From: JABAQJ01 sp046327745
Lineage (GTDB): Bacteria; Gemmatimonadota; Gemmatimonadetes; Gemmatimonadales; Gemmatimonadaceae
Direction of reading: 5' to 3'
Length of the DNA: 64,000 bases
Assembly: GCA_046327745.1 (NCBI GenBank)
Contig: JAXLXV010000022.1
Location: 1 to 64,000, forward strand
Position 1 is the first letter of the stretch. Each line of letters begins with the position of its first letter. The notes under the pieces were generated by a model. The model did not search any database and was not told the DNA's origin. It was given only the letters and a program-made list of their open reading frames with translations. The position numbers and the translations under genes are program-made. Below, piece by piece: positions 27,648 through 36,638 of the stretch.

Positions 27648-29756
27648 CTACTTCGTGCGTGGAATGATGGGCAGGGTCACGAAGGTCGGGTGTTGGGCAT
27701 CGTGCAGCACACGTTGGTGGGCAGAGACAAAGGTCGTGTCACGCTCGTTGTCGCCGCCCGTGTTGAGATTTCGGTCGTACTTTGGAAATGCCGCCGAGCC
27801 GATGCTGACGCGCAACGAATGCCCCGCCGGGATTACGCGTCCCGTGAACCAAAGATCGATGTCATAGCGATAGGGCGTTCCTGGGGTGGCGAAGGCCACG
27901 CGGTCGAATCCACTACGGAATCGCGCCCGCATGATGCCATCCTGGATGCGCATGGCTTTACCGTCAGGTGCGACATCGAGAATCATCACATGCCAATCCG
28001 TGTCACGGGCGTCGGTTGCGGCCCACACCGTGGCCGTCATGGGGCCGGTGACCTCCGTCTCTGTCGTCAGTGGCGCTGAGGTGAACACCAGGAGGTCGTG
28101 ACGTTCGTTGTGGACCGCTTGATAATCCTCGTTCAAGCTGAGCTCGAGTTCGCGCGCGTCCACGAGATATGGCGTTGGGTTGGCCGGGTTGTACGTAAAG
28201 GTGTCGGCCGGCTCCTGCATGGGCGCGATGGTATCCAGCGTTCCACCGCCGGCGGTGGTCTGGGCGTGCCCCGACGAGTGCACGTAGAACTTCGTGAATC
28301 GGGTGCGAGCCAGCGGCCACTCCGATTCCTGACGCCAAGCGTTGTCGCCGATGATAAACAGGTCGAGCGGCGCCTCGCGCTCAACGCCATTGTCGATGCC
28401 CTTGAGCCAGTGGTCGAACCATCTCAGTTGCAACTTCCACGAGTCCAGTCTGGCGGTCGGTCCGAAGTGACCGTCGACGTAGTCGATGCCTTTGTGGGCT
28501 CCCGCCTCCATCACCACGCGTAGGGGTGGGTGTGCAGGCAGCCGGCTCATGACCTCGTAGTTGCGAATGGTTCCGCGGGCATCGTCGTGCCAGCCGGCAA
28601 TACCCAGGACTGGCACCTTCACCTTGTTCAGCTGATTTTCAACGCCCAGCCGTTTCCAGTAGGCGTCCTGCGTTTGGTGGTCGAACCAGTCCAGCCAGAA
28701 TTGGCGCCGCGGACACCCGGCGACCGTGTCGGCATCGATCACGGGGAGATGCATGAACGCTCGCACCTCTGCCACATCGCTCATGTCGGAATTCTTGTCC
28801 TTGATCGCCGTTAGGCACAGCCATGGCACGAAGGTGGGCGAGAATACCATGTCGATGTACGGCACAATGCGAATGGGGTCCGCCGTGGCTACCGCCGGTG
28901 CGATGGCGGCGAGATGCGGCGGCTGGGCAATGGCGGCGTACCAGGCATATAGACCTGGATTGGAGCGGCCGATCATCCCGACTTTCCCATTGGCGCCCGG
29001 GAGCTTCGCGGCCCACTCCACCGCGTCGAACCCATCCTCGATCTGGCCGGCGTTGGTGTCGAGAATCCCGTCGGAGCTGCCGCGGCCACGCACATCCTGT
29101 TTGACGTAGATGTACCCGCGCGACGCCCAGAATCGCGCTGCGGTTGTGTCAAAACGAATGTACGGTGTCCGCTCCATCACCACGCCGAATGGACCATCGC
29201 CGACCGGTCGTCCAACAAAACTCATGAGACGCGTGCCATCGCGTGCGTGCATCGGTACGGCGGTGTCGATCGTCATCGCGAACGTGGAATCGGAGAGCGG
29301 TCCCTTCCACATGGTGTAGGGAGGCTCGAAGTCCGCTGCCGACGATCGGCGGACCAAGGTCACGCGATTGGTCGGCGTGCTACCATCGAACAACAGGCCG
29401 CCAATGGTGTCACCGTGCTGCACCGCGCGGAACGACGTGGCGCCCCGCATGCCCTGCAGCTCCAACACCACAGAATCGCCGCTCACGCGGATGCCGCGAA
29501 TCGTTCCCATGGTGACGCCGCTTCGCCGCTTGAGCCATGCCCCCGTTTCGGCATTGCTTTCAAAGTGCGCAAAGGCAAACCGGCGACGCGCCTCGAAGCC
29601 TCCAGTCGGCGTGGCGCCAAGCATCTGGTACCAGTCCCAGTCGCCGCGTAGCGAGCTTGATCCAGAACCGCCGCCGCATGCACTGACGAGCACGGTCATG
29701 ACAGCGAGGCGTCTGGACTGGGCGCGCAGTAAGCCGAAGAGTTGATCAAAAGACAT
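27648..29756 (-). CDS. CocE/NonD family hydrolase lipoprotein (X-Pro dipeptidyl-peptidase-like)
   Basis: Exported hydrolase of 702 residues. A lipoprotein signal ends at VLVSAC (Cys27), followed by a GGGSGSSS tether. About 130 residues of beta-rich sequence precede the alpha/beta hydrolase domain. The nucleophile is Ser265 in MIGRSNPGLY, a slight variant of the usual G-x-S-Y-x-G; the preceding KQDVRGRGSSDG is canonical. Asp in GIAGWHDDAR and His in EAGAHKG complete the triad. The C-terminal 230 residues form the jelly-roll domain of CocE/X-Pro peptidases. It probably cleaves an ester, amide or Xaa-Pro bond in the periplasm. It converges on the propeller gene. Confidence 0.9.
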   Translation of the reverse strand: MSFDQLFGLLRAQSRRLAVMTVLVSACGGGSGSSSLRGDWDWYQMLGATPTGGFEARRRFAFAHFESNAETGAWLKRRSGVTMGTIRGIRVSGDSVVLELQGMRGATSFRAVQHGDTIGGLLFDGSTPTNRVTLVRRSSAADFEPPYTMWKGPLSDSTFAMTIDTAVPMHARDGTRLMSFVGRPVGDGPFGVVMERTPYIRFDTTAARFWASRGYIYVKQDVRGRGSSDGILDTNAGQIEDGFDAVEWAAKLPGANGKVGMIGRSNPGLYAWYAAIAQPPHLAAIAPAVATADPIRIVPYIDMVFSPTFVPWLCLTAIKDKNSDMSDVAEVRAFMHLPVIDADTVAGCPRRQFWLDWFDHQTQDAYWKRLGVENQLNKVKVPVLGIAGWHDDARGTIRNYEVMSRLPAHPPLRVVMEAGAHKGIDYVDGHFGPTARLDSWKLQLRWFDHWLKGIDNGVEREAPLDLFIIGDNAWRQESEWPLARTRFTKFYVHSSGHAQTTAGGGTLDTIAPMQEPADTFTYNPANPTPYLVDARELELSLNEDYQAVHNERHDLLVFTSAPLTTETEVTGPMTATVWAATDARDTDWHVMILDVAPDGKAMRIQDGIMRARFRSGFDRVAFATPGTPYRYDIDLWFTGRVIPAGHSLRVSIGSAAFPKYDRNLNTGGDNERDTTFVSAHQRVLHDAQHPTFVTLPIIPRTK

Positions 29757-30048
29757 GGCTGATTCTCGTTGTACGAACGTGTGGCTGGCGCCAGTGCAAG
29801 GCTCAGGCGTGCGACATCACTCGGCCGTCGCGCGCCTCAGCAGGCCGATGGCGTGATGGGCGACCTATGACGACGGATGGCGCGCCGAAGCTATCACGAG
29901 CCTGCACAGGAGGCCAGTGTGCCGCTCTCCCGGCGAGCCGCGGGGAAGCCTTGGATCGCATAGGCGCAAGTTTGCCAGCGCCGATGTGCGGTAGTAACGT
30001 ACGCCTCGCTCCCCAATCACTTCGGCCTTGGACTCTTCGGCGTTAGGC

Positions 30049-31089
30049 ATGACACTCGCCCAGTGGCTCGGCATTGAGTTACCGATCATCCAGGCGCCGA
30101 TGGCTGGGGTGCAGGGGAGCGACTTGGCCGTCGCCGTGGCGCAGGCCGGTGGACTTGGTTCCTTGCCCTGCGCGCTCCTGTCGACCGAGCAAATGCGGAG
30201 TGAGCTGGCGTCCGTGCGTGCTCGCACCGATCGTCCGATCAACGTCAACTTCTTTTGCCACACGCCGCCCGCGCCTGACCCGGTACGCGATGCAATGTGG
30301 CGCGCGCGGTTGGCGCCGTACTACCGTGAGTTCGGTCTGGACGTGGACGCCTTTGTCGATCGCCCCGGCCGAACGCCGTTCAATGAAGAGGCCCTGCAGC
30401 TGTTGGAAGAGTTCCGCCCCGCCGTCGTCAGCTTTCACTTCGGACTGCCTGCTGAATCCCTGCTAGCTCGAGTCCGAGCCACCGGCGCCAAGGTGCTCGG
30501 TTCGGCTACGACGGTCGACGAGGCGCGCTTCTTGGAAGCGCATGGCGTTGATGCGATCATTGCCCAAGGAGCCGAAGCCGGCGGGCACCGAGGCATGTTT
30601 CTCACCGGCGACGTCCATACCCAAGTGGGAACCTTTGCCCTGCTGCCCCAGATCGTGCGGGCGGTCCGGGTGCCGGTGATTGCAGCTGGCGGAATCGCCG
30701 ACGCACCCACCATGGCGGCGGCGCAAGCGTTGGGGGCCGTAGGATCTCAGGTCGGAACCTCATACCTGCTCTGCCGCGAGGTCGCGACCACCGACATACA
30801 CCGAGCGGCGATTCAGACTGCGGGTGGCGCACAGACGGTCATCACGAACGTACTCACGGGTCGTCCAGCCCGTGGACTCATGAATCGCCTCATGCGCGAG
30901 TTGGGTCCGCTGAGCGACCTCGCGCCAGCTTTTCCGTCCGCATCCGCGGCCATCGCCCCTCTACGAGCGGCGGCCGAGTCACTGGGACGTGATGACTTCT
31001 CGACCATGTGGTGCGGCCAGAACACCAGCGGCTGCCGCGACGCCTCCGCGGCAGAGGTGTCGCATGAACTCTGTGCGTGGGTGCGATAG
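30049..31089 (+). CDS. Nitronate monooxygenase family (2-nitropropane dioxygenase-like)
   Basis: FMN-dependent TIM-barrel enzyme of 346 residues. IIQAPMAGVQG and AQAGGLGSLPC form the N-terminal substrate/FMN strand, IAQGAEAGGHRG is the phosphate-binding motif with the conserved histidine region, and PVIAAGGIAD follows. The family oxidises alkyl nitronates, though some members are enoyl reductases. ATG 30049 is preceded directly by a GTTAGGC motif rather than a clear ribosome site; TTG 30028 is a possible alternative. It is a single gene divergent from the CocE hydrolase. Confidence 0.88.
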   Translation: MTLAQWLGIELPIIQAPMAGVQGSDLAVAVAQAGGLGSLPCALLSTEQMRSELASVRARTDRPINVNFFCHTPPAPDPVRDAMWRARLAPYYREFGLDVDAFVDRPGRTPFNEEALQLLEEFRPAVVSFHFGLPAESLLARVRATGAKVLGSATTVDEARFLEAHGVDAIIAQGAEAGGHRGMFLTGDVHTQVGTFALLPQIVRAVRVPVIAAGGIADAPTMAAAQALGAVGSQVGTSYLLCREVATTDIHRAAIQTAGGAQTVITNVLTGRPARGLMNRLMRELGPLSDLAPAFPSASAAIAPLRAAAESLGRDDFSTMWCGQNTSGCRDASAAEVSHELCAWVR

Positions 31090-31199
31090 GAAGGGCACCT
31101 GCGCGCACCTATCGCGGCCACACGAGACCTCCGCCAATTTCTCGACCCAACAGTCGCGGCCAAACTTGCGCCGCGGTGACTTCCCTAACTGCTCTTCTC

Positions 31200-32366
31200 A
31201 TGTTCCCTCTGTCCGCTACGGCTTTCCGTGGCCTTCTGGTTGCCTGCCTGAGTGCGGCCGTCCTCTCCGCCTGCGCTGACGGCTCGCGAGCCACCGGTTT
31301 GACCGCGTCATCGTCCCTCGTCACGACCAGTGCCTCGACCGCCACTGGCATTCAATTCGTGCCCTTGAACCTGCCGATCGACCTGACCCCCGATGGCAGC
31401 CTGGCATTGCTGGAAGACGGTCGCTCGCGCGAAGTCGACCTGTACTTCTATGAAACGCGGACGGGGAAGTTGGAGCTGAAGGCCCACGCCGGTGACCCGC
31501 AATTCGACTTTGCGACGGGGATTTCAGCTGGCGGCAGGATCTCAGCCACGCACCGGGCGCAGGCACAGGCGGGGTTGTGGAGTGAAGCCACGGGCTGGCT
31601 TGACCTCGGCAGCCCATATACGGCGGGATGTCCGGGCGCCGGCGATGCCTCGGCGTGGGATGTGAGCGCCGACGGACACGTCGCGGTCGGGTTGGCATGG
31701 AACGGTTGCAACGCTGAGGCGTTCCGCTGGACAGACGCGACGGGTCCTGGCGTGTTCACCAAGCTGCAACTTCTCGGCTCCCGTCCGGGAGGGCCCCCCG
31801 CCAACCGGGCCACCGTGGTCTCGGACGATGGGCGCGTGGCGGCTGGGTGGGCCGCCAAGACCCCCGTCGATCGCTGGCCCGCCGTGTGGCGCGCCGACGG
31901 ACATGGCATGTTGCTGCCAATTCTCCCGGGCGCCACGGAAGACGCACCGGGTGAAGTCCTTTCCATCAGTGCCGACGGTCGCATGGTCGCCGGCACATGG
32001 AATAGCGACGCGTTCTACTGGACCACCAGCACCGGCACGGTCAATATCGGGAAGCTGCGAACCGCCTTGCCAACGGACCCCACGTTTGCCAATGCGATTG
32101 CTGCTGACGGGAAGCTCATCTTTGGCGGCTGTGGTGACCCAATCTTCGGCGTCCCCGTGGCCTTTGTCTGGACCGCGGCCGAGGGCATGCGCTCACTGCA
32201 GAATGTTGCCGCATCGCACGGCATTGTCATTCCCGCGGGCTACGTGCTGACCAGCGTCATGGCGGCGTCTGCGGACGGCAGCATTCTACTTGGCGTGGCA
32301 TACGATCCATCGTTCAATCAGGTGTCGTTCGTCATGCGCTTACCCACCCGGGCATATGGTGTGTAA
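31200..32366 (+). CDS. Lipoprotein with HAF-type extracellular repeats
   Basis: Protein of 388 residues with a perfect lipobox (VLSAC, Cys25). The mature part has repeated beta motifs of the form [DS]-x-S-A-D-G-x-x-x-x-G (WDVSADGHVAVGLAW, VVSDDGRVAAGWA, SISADGRMVAGTW, AIAADGKLIFGGC, MAASADGSILLGV), alternating with WT/WR strands, as in HAF-repeat or propeller-like surface proteins. No catalytic motif is seen. ATG 31200 is chosen; upstream in-frame sequence is not signal-like. Surface binding is the best guess. Confidence 0.75.
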   Translation: MFPLSATAFRGLLVACLSAAVLSACADGSRATGLTASSSLVTTSASTATGIQFVPLNLPIDLTPDGSLALLEDGRSREVDLYFYETRTGKLELKAHAGDPQFDFATGISAGGRISATHRAQAQAGLWSEATGWLDLGSPYTAGCPGAGDASAWDVSADGHVAVGLAWNGCNAEAFRWTDATGPGVFTKLQLLGSRPGGPPANRATVVSDDGRVAAGWAAKTPVDRWPAVWRADGHGMLLPILPGATEDAPGEVLSISADGRMVAGTWNSDAFYWTTSTGTVNIGKLRTALPTDPTFANAIAADGKLIFGGCGDPIFGVPVAFVWTAAEGMRSLQNVAASHGIVIPAGYVLTSVMAASADGSILLGVAYDPSFNQVSFVMRLPTRAYGV

Positions 32367-32392
32367 CGCCCCAGGAGTGTGAGGACGCCGAC

Positions 32393-33115
32393 TTACGGCT
32401 GACGAAGGGCCGACTGAATCGCGGCCTCCGCAATCGGCGCCATGATGGCGTATCCCTTCTCGTTAGGGTGTACGCCATCACTGGCCAGGTCGCTGCGCAT
32501 GCCTTGGCGCTCATCGGCCATGGCCGAGTGATAGTCGCAATACGTGGCGCCATGCGATCCCGCGTACGATTTCATCCACGCATTCAACGCCACGATTTTT
32601 GGCGCGGGTTGCAGCCCGGGCTTCCACGGGTAGTCGTACACCGGGAGTACGGAGCACAACACCACGCGAATCCCGTTGGCCTTCGCCAGTTCGGTCATGG
32701 ACGCCAGATTGTCCTCGATCATCTCGAGCGTAGAGGGCCCGGTGTTTCCCGCAATGTCATTGGTTCCCGCCAGAATGATCACCGCCGCGGGGTGCAACGA
32801 AATCACATCTTGTCGAAAGCGCACAAGCATCTGCGGTGTTGTCTGCCCACTGATCCCACGCCCAACGTAGGGCTTGCCGGGAAACTGCTTGGCGAAGAGG
32901 GGCGCCCATCCCTCCGTGATGGAGTTGCCAAAGAAGATCACTCGACGCTCCCCTCGTGCGGGCGCGGGCAGTTCGGCGTTGGCTTGGCGATATCGCTGCA
33001 AGGAGGCCCAATCGGTCCGCAGGGGGTCATTCGCGGTCTGCGCCGCCAACGTCGACGTCGCCAAGGCGACCATGGAAAGTGCGGCACGGAGCGCGCGCAC
33101 GCGTGAACGGTTCAT
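32393..33115 (-). CDS. Secreted SGNH/GDSL hydrolase
   Basis: Exported esterase of 240 residues. A signal peptide ends at TLAA before QTAND. Block I FFGNSITEG with the catalytic Ser, block III GTND and block V DGVHPNEKGY with Asp and His are intact, placing it with acetylhydrolase/lysophospholipase-like SGNH enzymes that often deacetylate sugars. It is convergent with the HAF-repeat lipoprotein, with 26 bp between the stops. Confidence 0.92.
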   Translation of the reverse strand: MNRSRVRALRAALSMVALATSTLAAQTANDPLRTDWASLQRYRQANAELPAPARGERRVIFFGNSITEGWAPLFAKQFPGKPYVGRGISGQTTPQMLVRFRQDVISLHPAAVIILAGTNDIAGNTGPSTLEMIEDNLASMTELAKANGIRVVLCSVLPVYDYPWKPGLQPAPKIVALNAWMKSYAGSHGATYCDYHSAMADERQGMRSDLASDGVHPNEKGYAIMAPIAEAAIQSALRQP

Positions 33116-33396
33116 GGCGACGGCTCCAAGGGAGAATTGGTCTCGGGAACCTACCAGTCAGGGCCGGTCGGTACAATGCGGTGGGCCAACCACACCTACG
33201 CGTTGCCTCGGGAATTCGCCAGCTTCACTAAACGTTCCGCTTTGTTCAGCATCGGTAGACAGTAACTTCCTCTCTGCGCCATCGTAGTGTTCGCACGTGT
33301 TGCGTTCCTTGTCTTGCCCGCGCAGTTCACGCAAAGCTGGTGACAAGAGGTCTCGTCGCGTCACCGCGTTCCACTGCTACAAGTCCGGAGGCTCCC

Positions 33397-33663
33397 ATGG
33401 AAGAGATCAGCGTTTCTGCCGGCAAACTGAAGGACAAGCTGAAGGAGATCATTCACGAAGGAAATGTCCGGCGGATCATCATCCGCAATGCCAGTGGCCG
33501 CACCTTGATCGACTTTCCATTGAATGCGGGAATTGCCGGCGTCGTCTTGCTCCCGTTCTGGGCGGCTATCGCCGGGATCGTGGCCTTGGCCAAGGAATTC
33601 ACGATCGTGGTGGTGCGCGATTCGGATGCCATCGTAAAGTCGACGAAAGACCCGGGTGCCTGA
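33397..33663 (+). CDS. DUF4342 protein
   Basis: Small protein of 88 residues. The amphipathic opening EISVSAGKLKDKLKEIIHEG, the strand VRRIIIRNASGRTLIDFPL and a long hydrophobic segment (about 48-68) match DUF4342. Family members are small membrane-associated proteins of unknown function. GGAGG lies 5-6 nt before ATG 33397. A strong terminator lies about 50 bp after the stop, so it is monocistronic. Confidence 0.87.
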   Translation: MEEISVSAGKLKDKLKEIIHEGNVRRIIIRNASGRTLIDFPLNAGIAGVVLLPFWAAIAGIVALAKEFTIVVVRDSDAIVKSTKDPGA

Positions 33664-33713
33664 CGCTCACGCGGTCGTTCGCGTGAAGGGAATGGCGCGC
33701 TAATACAAGCTCG

Positions 33714-33748
33714 GCGGCTGCGATCAGACTATGGACGCAGCCGCTTTT
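33714..33748 (+). terminator. Rho-independent terminator after the DUF4342 gene
   Basis: GCGGCTGCG pairs perfectly with CGCAGCCGC (9 bp, 13-nt loop), followed by TTTT. Confidence 0.75.
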
Positions 33749-33852
33749 GCGTTCGGTGAGGCATGCGACGTCGTCCGACTCGTGCTTTTCCGACTGACGG
33801 TGCAGATTCTACGGCTCCTGTCCGCGCGACGCACACCTCCAGAGGCCCGCCA

Positions 33853-35118
33853 ATGAGGACACTGCTGGCTGCATGCACCTACTCGTGCGTAGCCCTGATC
33901 GTCGGCTGCAACAGTAGCAACACCGACGTCAATGGCGTCGATCCGCAGCTGGCGCGCGAGATTGCCGCCATCAAGGCCATCGACAACCACGCCCATCCGG
34001 TCCGCCCCACGTCGCCGGGTGAGGCTCCCGACATGGAATTCGACGCCCTCCCCGTCGATCACCTCGAGCCGCAGTCAGACCCCGTGCAGCAGCGTGGGAC
34101 CTCGCCCATGGTCACGGCTGCCACGCGAGAGATCTTCGGTGCTGATCGCGAGGCGACAGTCAAGGCGCACACGGCGGACTACGCGACGTTCATCCTCGAC
34201 AAGATGGGCGTTGAGACCATGATGGCGAACCGCGTAGCTATGGGACCGGGGCTTCCGTCGCCGCGCTTCCTGTGGGTCCCGTTCGTGGACGCCCTCATGT
34301 TCCCGTTGGACAACACCTCCTTGATCAAGACGCCGGACCAGCAAGCCTTCTTCCCCCTCGAAGAAAAGCTGCTCGCCCGGTACTACAAGGAGAGTGGTGT
34401 CAGTGGCCGTCCGGCGACGCTCGGCGAGTACCTGGACAAGGTCGTGCGTCCAACACTCGAGCGGCACAAACAGGGCGGGGCCGTCGGTGAAAAGTTTGAG
34501 CTGGCGTATCTGCGCACGTTGTCCGTCGGTAACCCGTCTCGCGCAGAGGCCGACCGGGCATGGTCCGGAAAGGGTGACTACACCGCTCTCCAAGACTATC
34601 TCTTCCGGTTCATTGTCGGCGAATGCGGGCGGTTGGGTCTGGTGGTCCAGATCCACGTGGCGCACGGTGGCGGAGGTTACTTCTTCACCAGCTGGGCCAA
34701 TCCGATGAACCTGGAGCCGCTGCTGAACGATCCGACGCTGCGGAAGACAAAGTTCATGATGGTGCATGGTGGTTGGCCCTACACCCGCATCATGACGCCG
34801 CTGCTCACGAAGCCGAACGCGTACCTGGATTTCTCTGAACAGACGGCGTTCGATACCCAGCACAACGTCGCCGAGGCGCTGCGCGGGTGGCTGGCCTACG
34901 TCCCGGAGAAAGTCCTCTTTGCCACGGATGCCTATCCCTTCTCCAAGGAACTTGGTTGGGAGGAAGCAGGTGTCGTCGGCGCCAACAACGCCCGTGTCGC
35001 GTTAGGGCGTGCCCTGACGGCGATGCTACACGACGGCGAGATCACCCGCGAGCGTGCCGTGGAGTTGGCCCGAATGGTCATGCGTGACAATGCCAAGGCA
35101 CTCTACGGACTAAAGTAG
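33853..35118 (+). CDS. Amidohydrolase-family lipoprotein
   Basis: Metal-dependent TIM-barrel hydrolase of 421 residues (Amidohydro_2 type). A lipoprotein signal has IVGC with Cys19. The metal motif IDNHAHP (His46 and His48), a barrel histidine in QIHVAHGGGG, HGGWPYTR and the C-terminal FATDAYPF aspartate are all present, so it should be active. ATG 33853 has AGAGG upstream. It is 14 bp before an NTF2-like gene and about 470 bp before an ornithine-cyclodeaminase-like gene on the same strand, so a small catabolic cluster is possible. Substrate unknown. Confidence 0.85.
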   Translation: MRTLLAACTYSCVALIVGCNSSNTDVNGVDPQLAREIAAIKAIDNHAHPVRPTSPGEAPDMEFDALPVDHLEPQSDPVQQRGTSPMVTAATREIFGADREATVKAHTADYATFILDKMGVETMMANRVAMGPGLPSPRFLWVPFVDALMFPLDNTSLIKTPDQQAFFPLEEKLLARYYKESGVSGRPATLGEYLDKVVRPTLERHKQGGAVGEKFELAYLRTLSVGNPSRAEADRAWSGKGDYTALQDYLFRFIVGECGRLGLVVQIHVAHGGGGYFFTSWANPMNLEPLLNDPTLRKTKFMMVHGGWPYTRIMTPLLTKPNAYLDFSEQTAFDTQHNVAEALRGWLAYVPEKVLFATDAYPFSKELGWEEAGVVGANNARVALGRALTAMLHDGEITRERAVELARMVMRDNAKALYGLK

Positions 35119-35132
35119 ACGACGGAGACAGG

Positions 35133-35522
35133 ATGGCAGCGCTCTCGGAAGCCCAGGTGCTGGCGCTTGAAACGCGGCTGGTGCATGCCATGCATCACTC
35201 CTCACTGGCCGAGCTCGACGAGTTGCTGGCGGATGACCTCATGTTCACTGATCACCTGGGGTCCCACTGGCGAAAGCAGGACGACCTGGCTGCACATCGC
35301 GATGGAATGATTAGGGTACAGGCAGTCCGCGCCTCGGAGCACCGCGTGCAATGTCGCGATCAGGTGGCGATTGTCTCGGTTCGGCTGGAAATCGAGGGAG
35401 TGTTCAACGGCGCGCCGGCCAGCGGCACCTTTCGCTTTACGCGGATCTGGGTGCCGACGGCTCCGGGGCGTTGGCAGGTGGTGGCCGCTCACTCCACCAT
35501 GATCTCACCGGCGGCAGGATAA
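35133..35522 (+). CDS. NTF2-like protein, DUF4440
   Basis: Cytoplasmic protein of 129 residues with the cone-shaped NTF2/SnoaL-like fold. The helix ALETRLVHAMHHSSLAELDELLADDLMFTDHLG, the strand QVAIVSVRLEIEG and RFTRIWVPTAPGRWQVVAAHST are the usual DUF4440 blocks. Some members bind or isomerise small ligands; none is known here. It is probably cotranscribed with the amidohydrolase 14 bp upstream. Confidence 0.83.
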   Translation: MAALSEAQVLALETRLVHAMHHSSLAELDELLADDLMFTDHLGSHWRKQDDLAAHRDGMIRVQAVRASEHRVQCRDQVAIVSVRLEIEGVFNGAPASGTFRFTRIWVPTAPGRWQVVAAHSTMISPAAG

Positions 35523-35587
35523 CCTGCGGCTGCACGCCGTGACGTCGTCCCACTGACCCCACTCCTCGCGCCCTGCCGCCTAACGCC

Positions 35588-36571
35588 ATGCGCATCCGCC
35601 TCCTGAGCGAAAGCGACACACGCCGCCTCATCTCGCCGCTGCAAGCGATCACCAGCTGCAAGCTGGCTTACATGCGATTGGCGCAAGGGAAGGTGGAGCA
35701 GCCACAGGTCATCACCATTCAGGTGAAGGAGCACCGCGGCGACGTTCACGCCAAGGGCGGATATATCCATGGCGATCCGCGATACTCGATCAAGGTGGCG
35801 ACGGGATTCTACAACAACCCGCAGCTTGGCCTGCCCGTGACGTCCGGCGCCGTCTGGGTCTTCAGTGCCCGGACTGGGCTGCTCGAGCTGATGATCATGG
35901 ACAATGGATACCTCACCGAATTGCGAACAGGGGCATCTGGCGCGATTGCCGCGGAGCTGCTCGCACGCCCTGTCGTCCACACGGTCGGCATGATTGGCGC
36001 CGGCGGGCAGGCGCGGTACCAACTAGAGGCGCTGTTGCAGGTGCGCTCGCCCGAGCGAATTCTCGTCGTCAGTCGCAACATGCCGCGCGCCGCCGACTAT
36101 GCCGCGGAAATGACGGCGCGAACCGGGCGCCCCGTGGAGGTTGCGGAGTCGACGGAGGCACTCGTGCGTGCGTCGGACCTGATCGTCACCACCACCACCG
36201 CCGAACGCCCGCTCGTTCGGTCAGAGTGGGTGCAGCCTGGCACGCATATAACGGCGATCGGCGCCGACATGCCGCACAAACAGGAGCTCGACGCCGCCTT
36301 GCTCGGCCGAAGCAAAGTGGTGGTGGACCTGGTCGCCCAATGCGTGACACAGGGCGAACTGCACCACGCGGTCGATGCTGGTTGCATGACAACCGACGAC
36401 GTGTACGCCGAGATCGGCGAGATCGCCGCCGGTTGGAAGCCAGGGCGGACGTCAGAAGTAGAAATCACCGTGGCCGATCTCACAGGTGTCGGAGTGCTGG
36501 ACGCGGCGGTCGCCAACATCGTCGCTGACGCCGCCGAGCGCACCGACGCCGGCCAATGGATCGAGATGTAA
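35588..36571 (+). CDS. Ornithine cyclodeaminase/mu-crystallin family protein
   Basis: NAD(P)-dependent enzyme of 327 residues. The Rossmann motif GMIGAGGQARYQLEAL lies near residue 140. IKVATGFYNNPQLGLPVTSG, ELMIMDNGYLTELRTGASGAIAAELLA and TAIGADMPHKQELD are family signatures. Members include ornithine cyclodeaminase, ketimine reductases and opine-type dehydrogenases. A GCCTAAC motif ends 3 bp before ATG 35588 and no clear ribosome site is seen. It may work with the amidohydrolase upstream. Confidence 0.9.
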   Translation: MRIRLLSESDTRRLISPLQAITSCKLAYMRLAQGKVEQPQVITIQVKEHRGDVHAKGGYIHGDPRYSIKVATGFYNNPQLGLPVTSGAVWVFSARTGLLELMIMDNGYLTELRTGASGAIAAELLARPVVHTVGMIGAGGQARYQLEALLQVRSPERILVVSRNMPRAADYAAEMTARTGRPVEVAESTEALVRASDLIVTTTTAERPLVRSEWVQPGTHITAIGADMPHKQELDAALLGRSKVVVDLVAQCVTQGELHHAVDAGCMTTDDVYAEIGEIAAGWKPGRTSEVEITVADLTGVGVLDAAVANIVADAAERTDAGQWIEM

Positions 36572-36638
36572 CCGGACCTGAAACGCCCGTGCGGGCCGCG
36601 TCGTAAGGGAGCGCCAGACCCTCCAACCCATCGGACCC

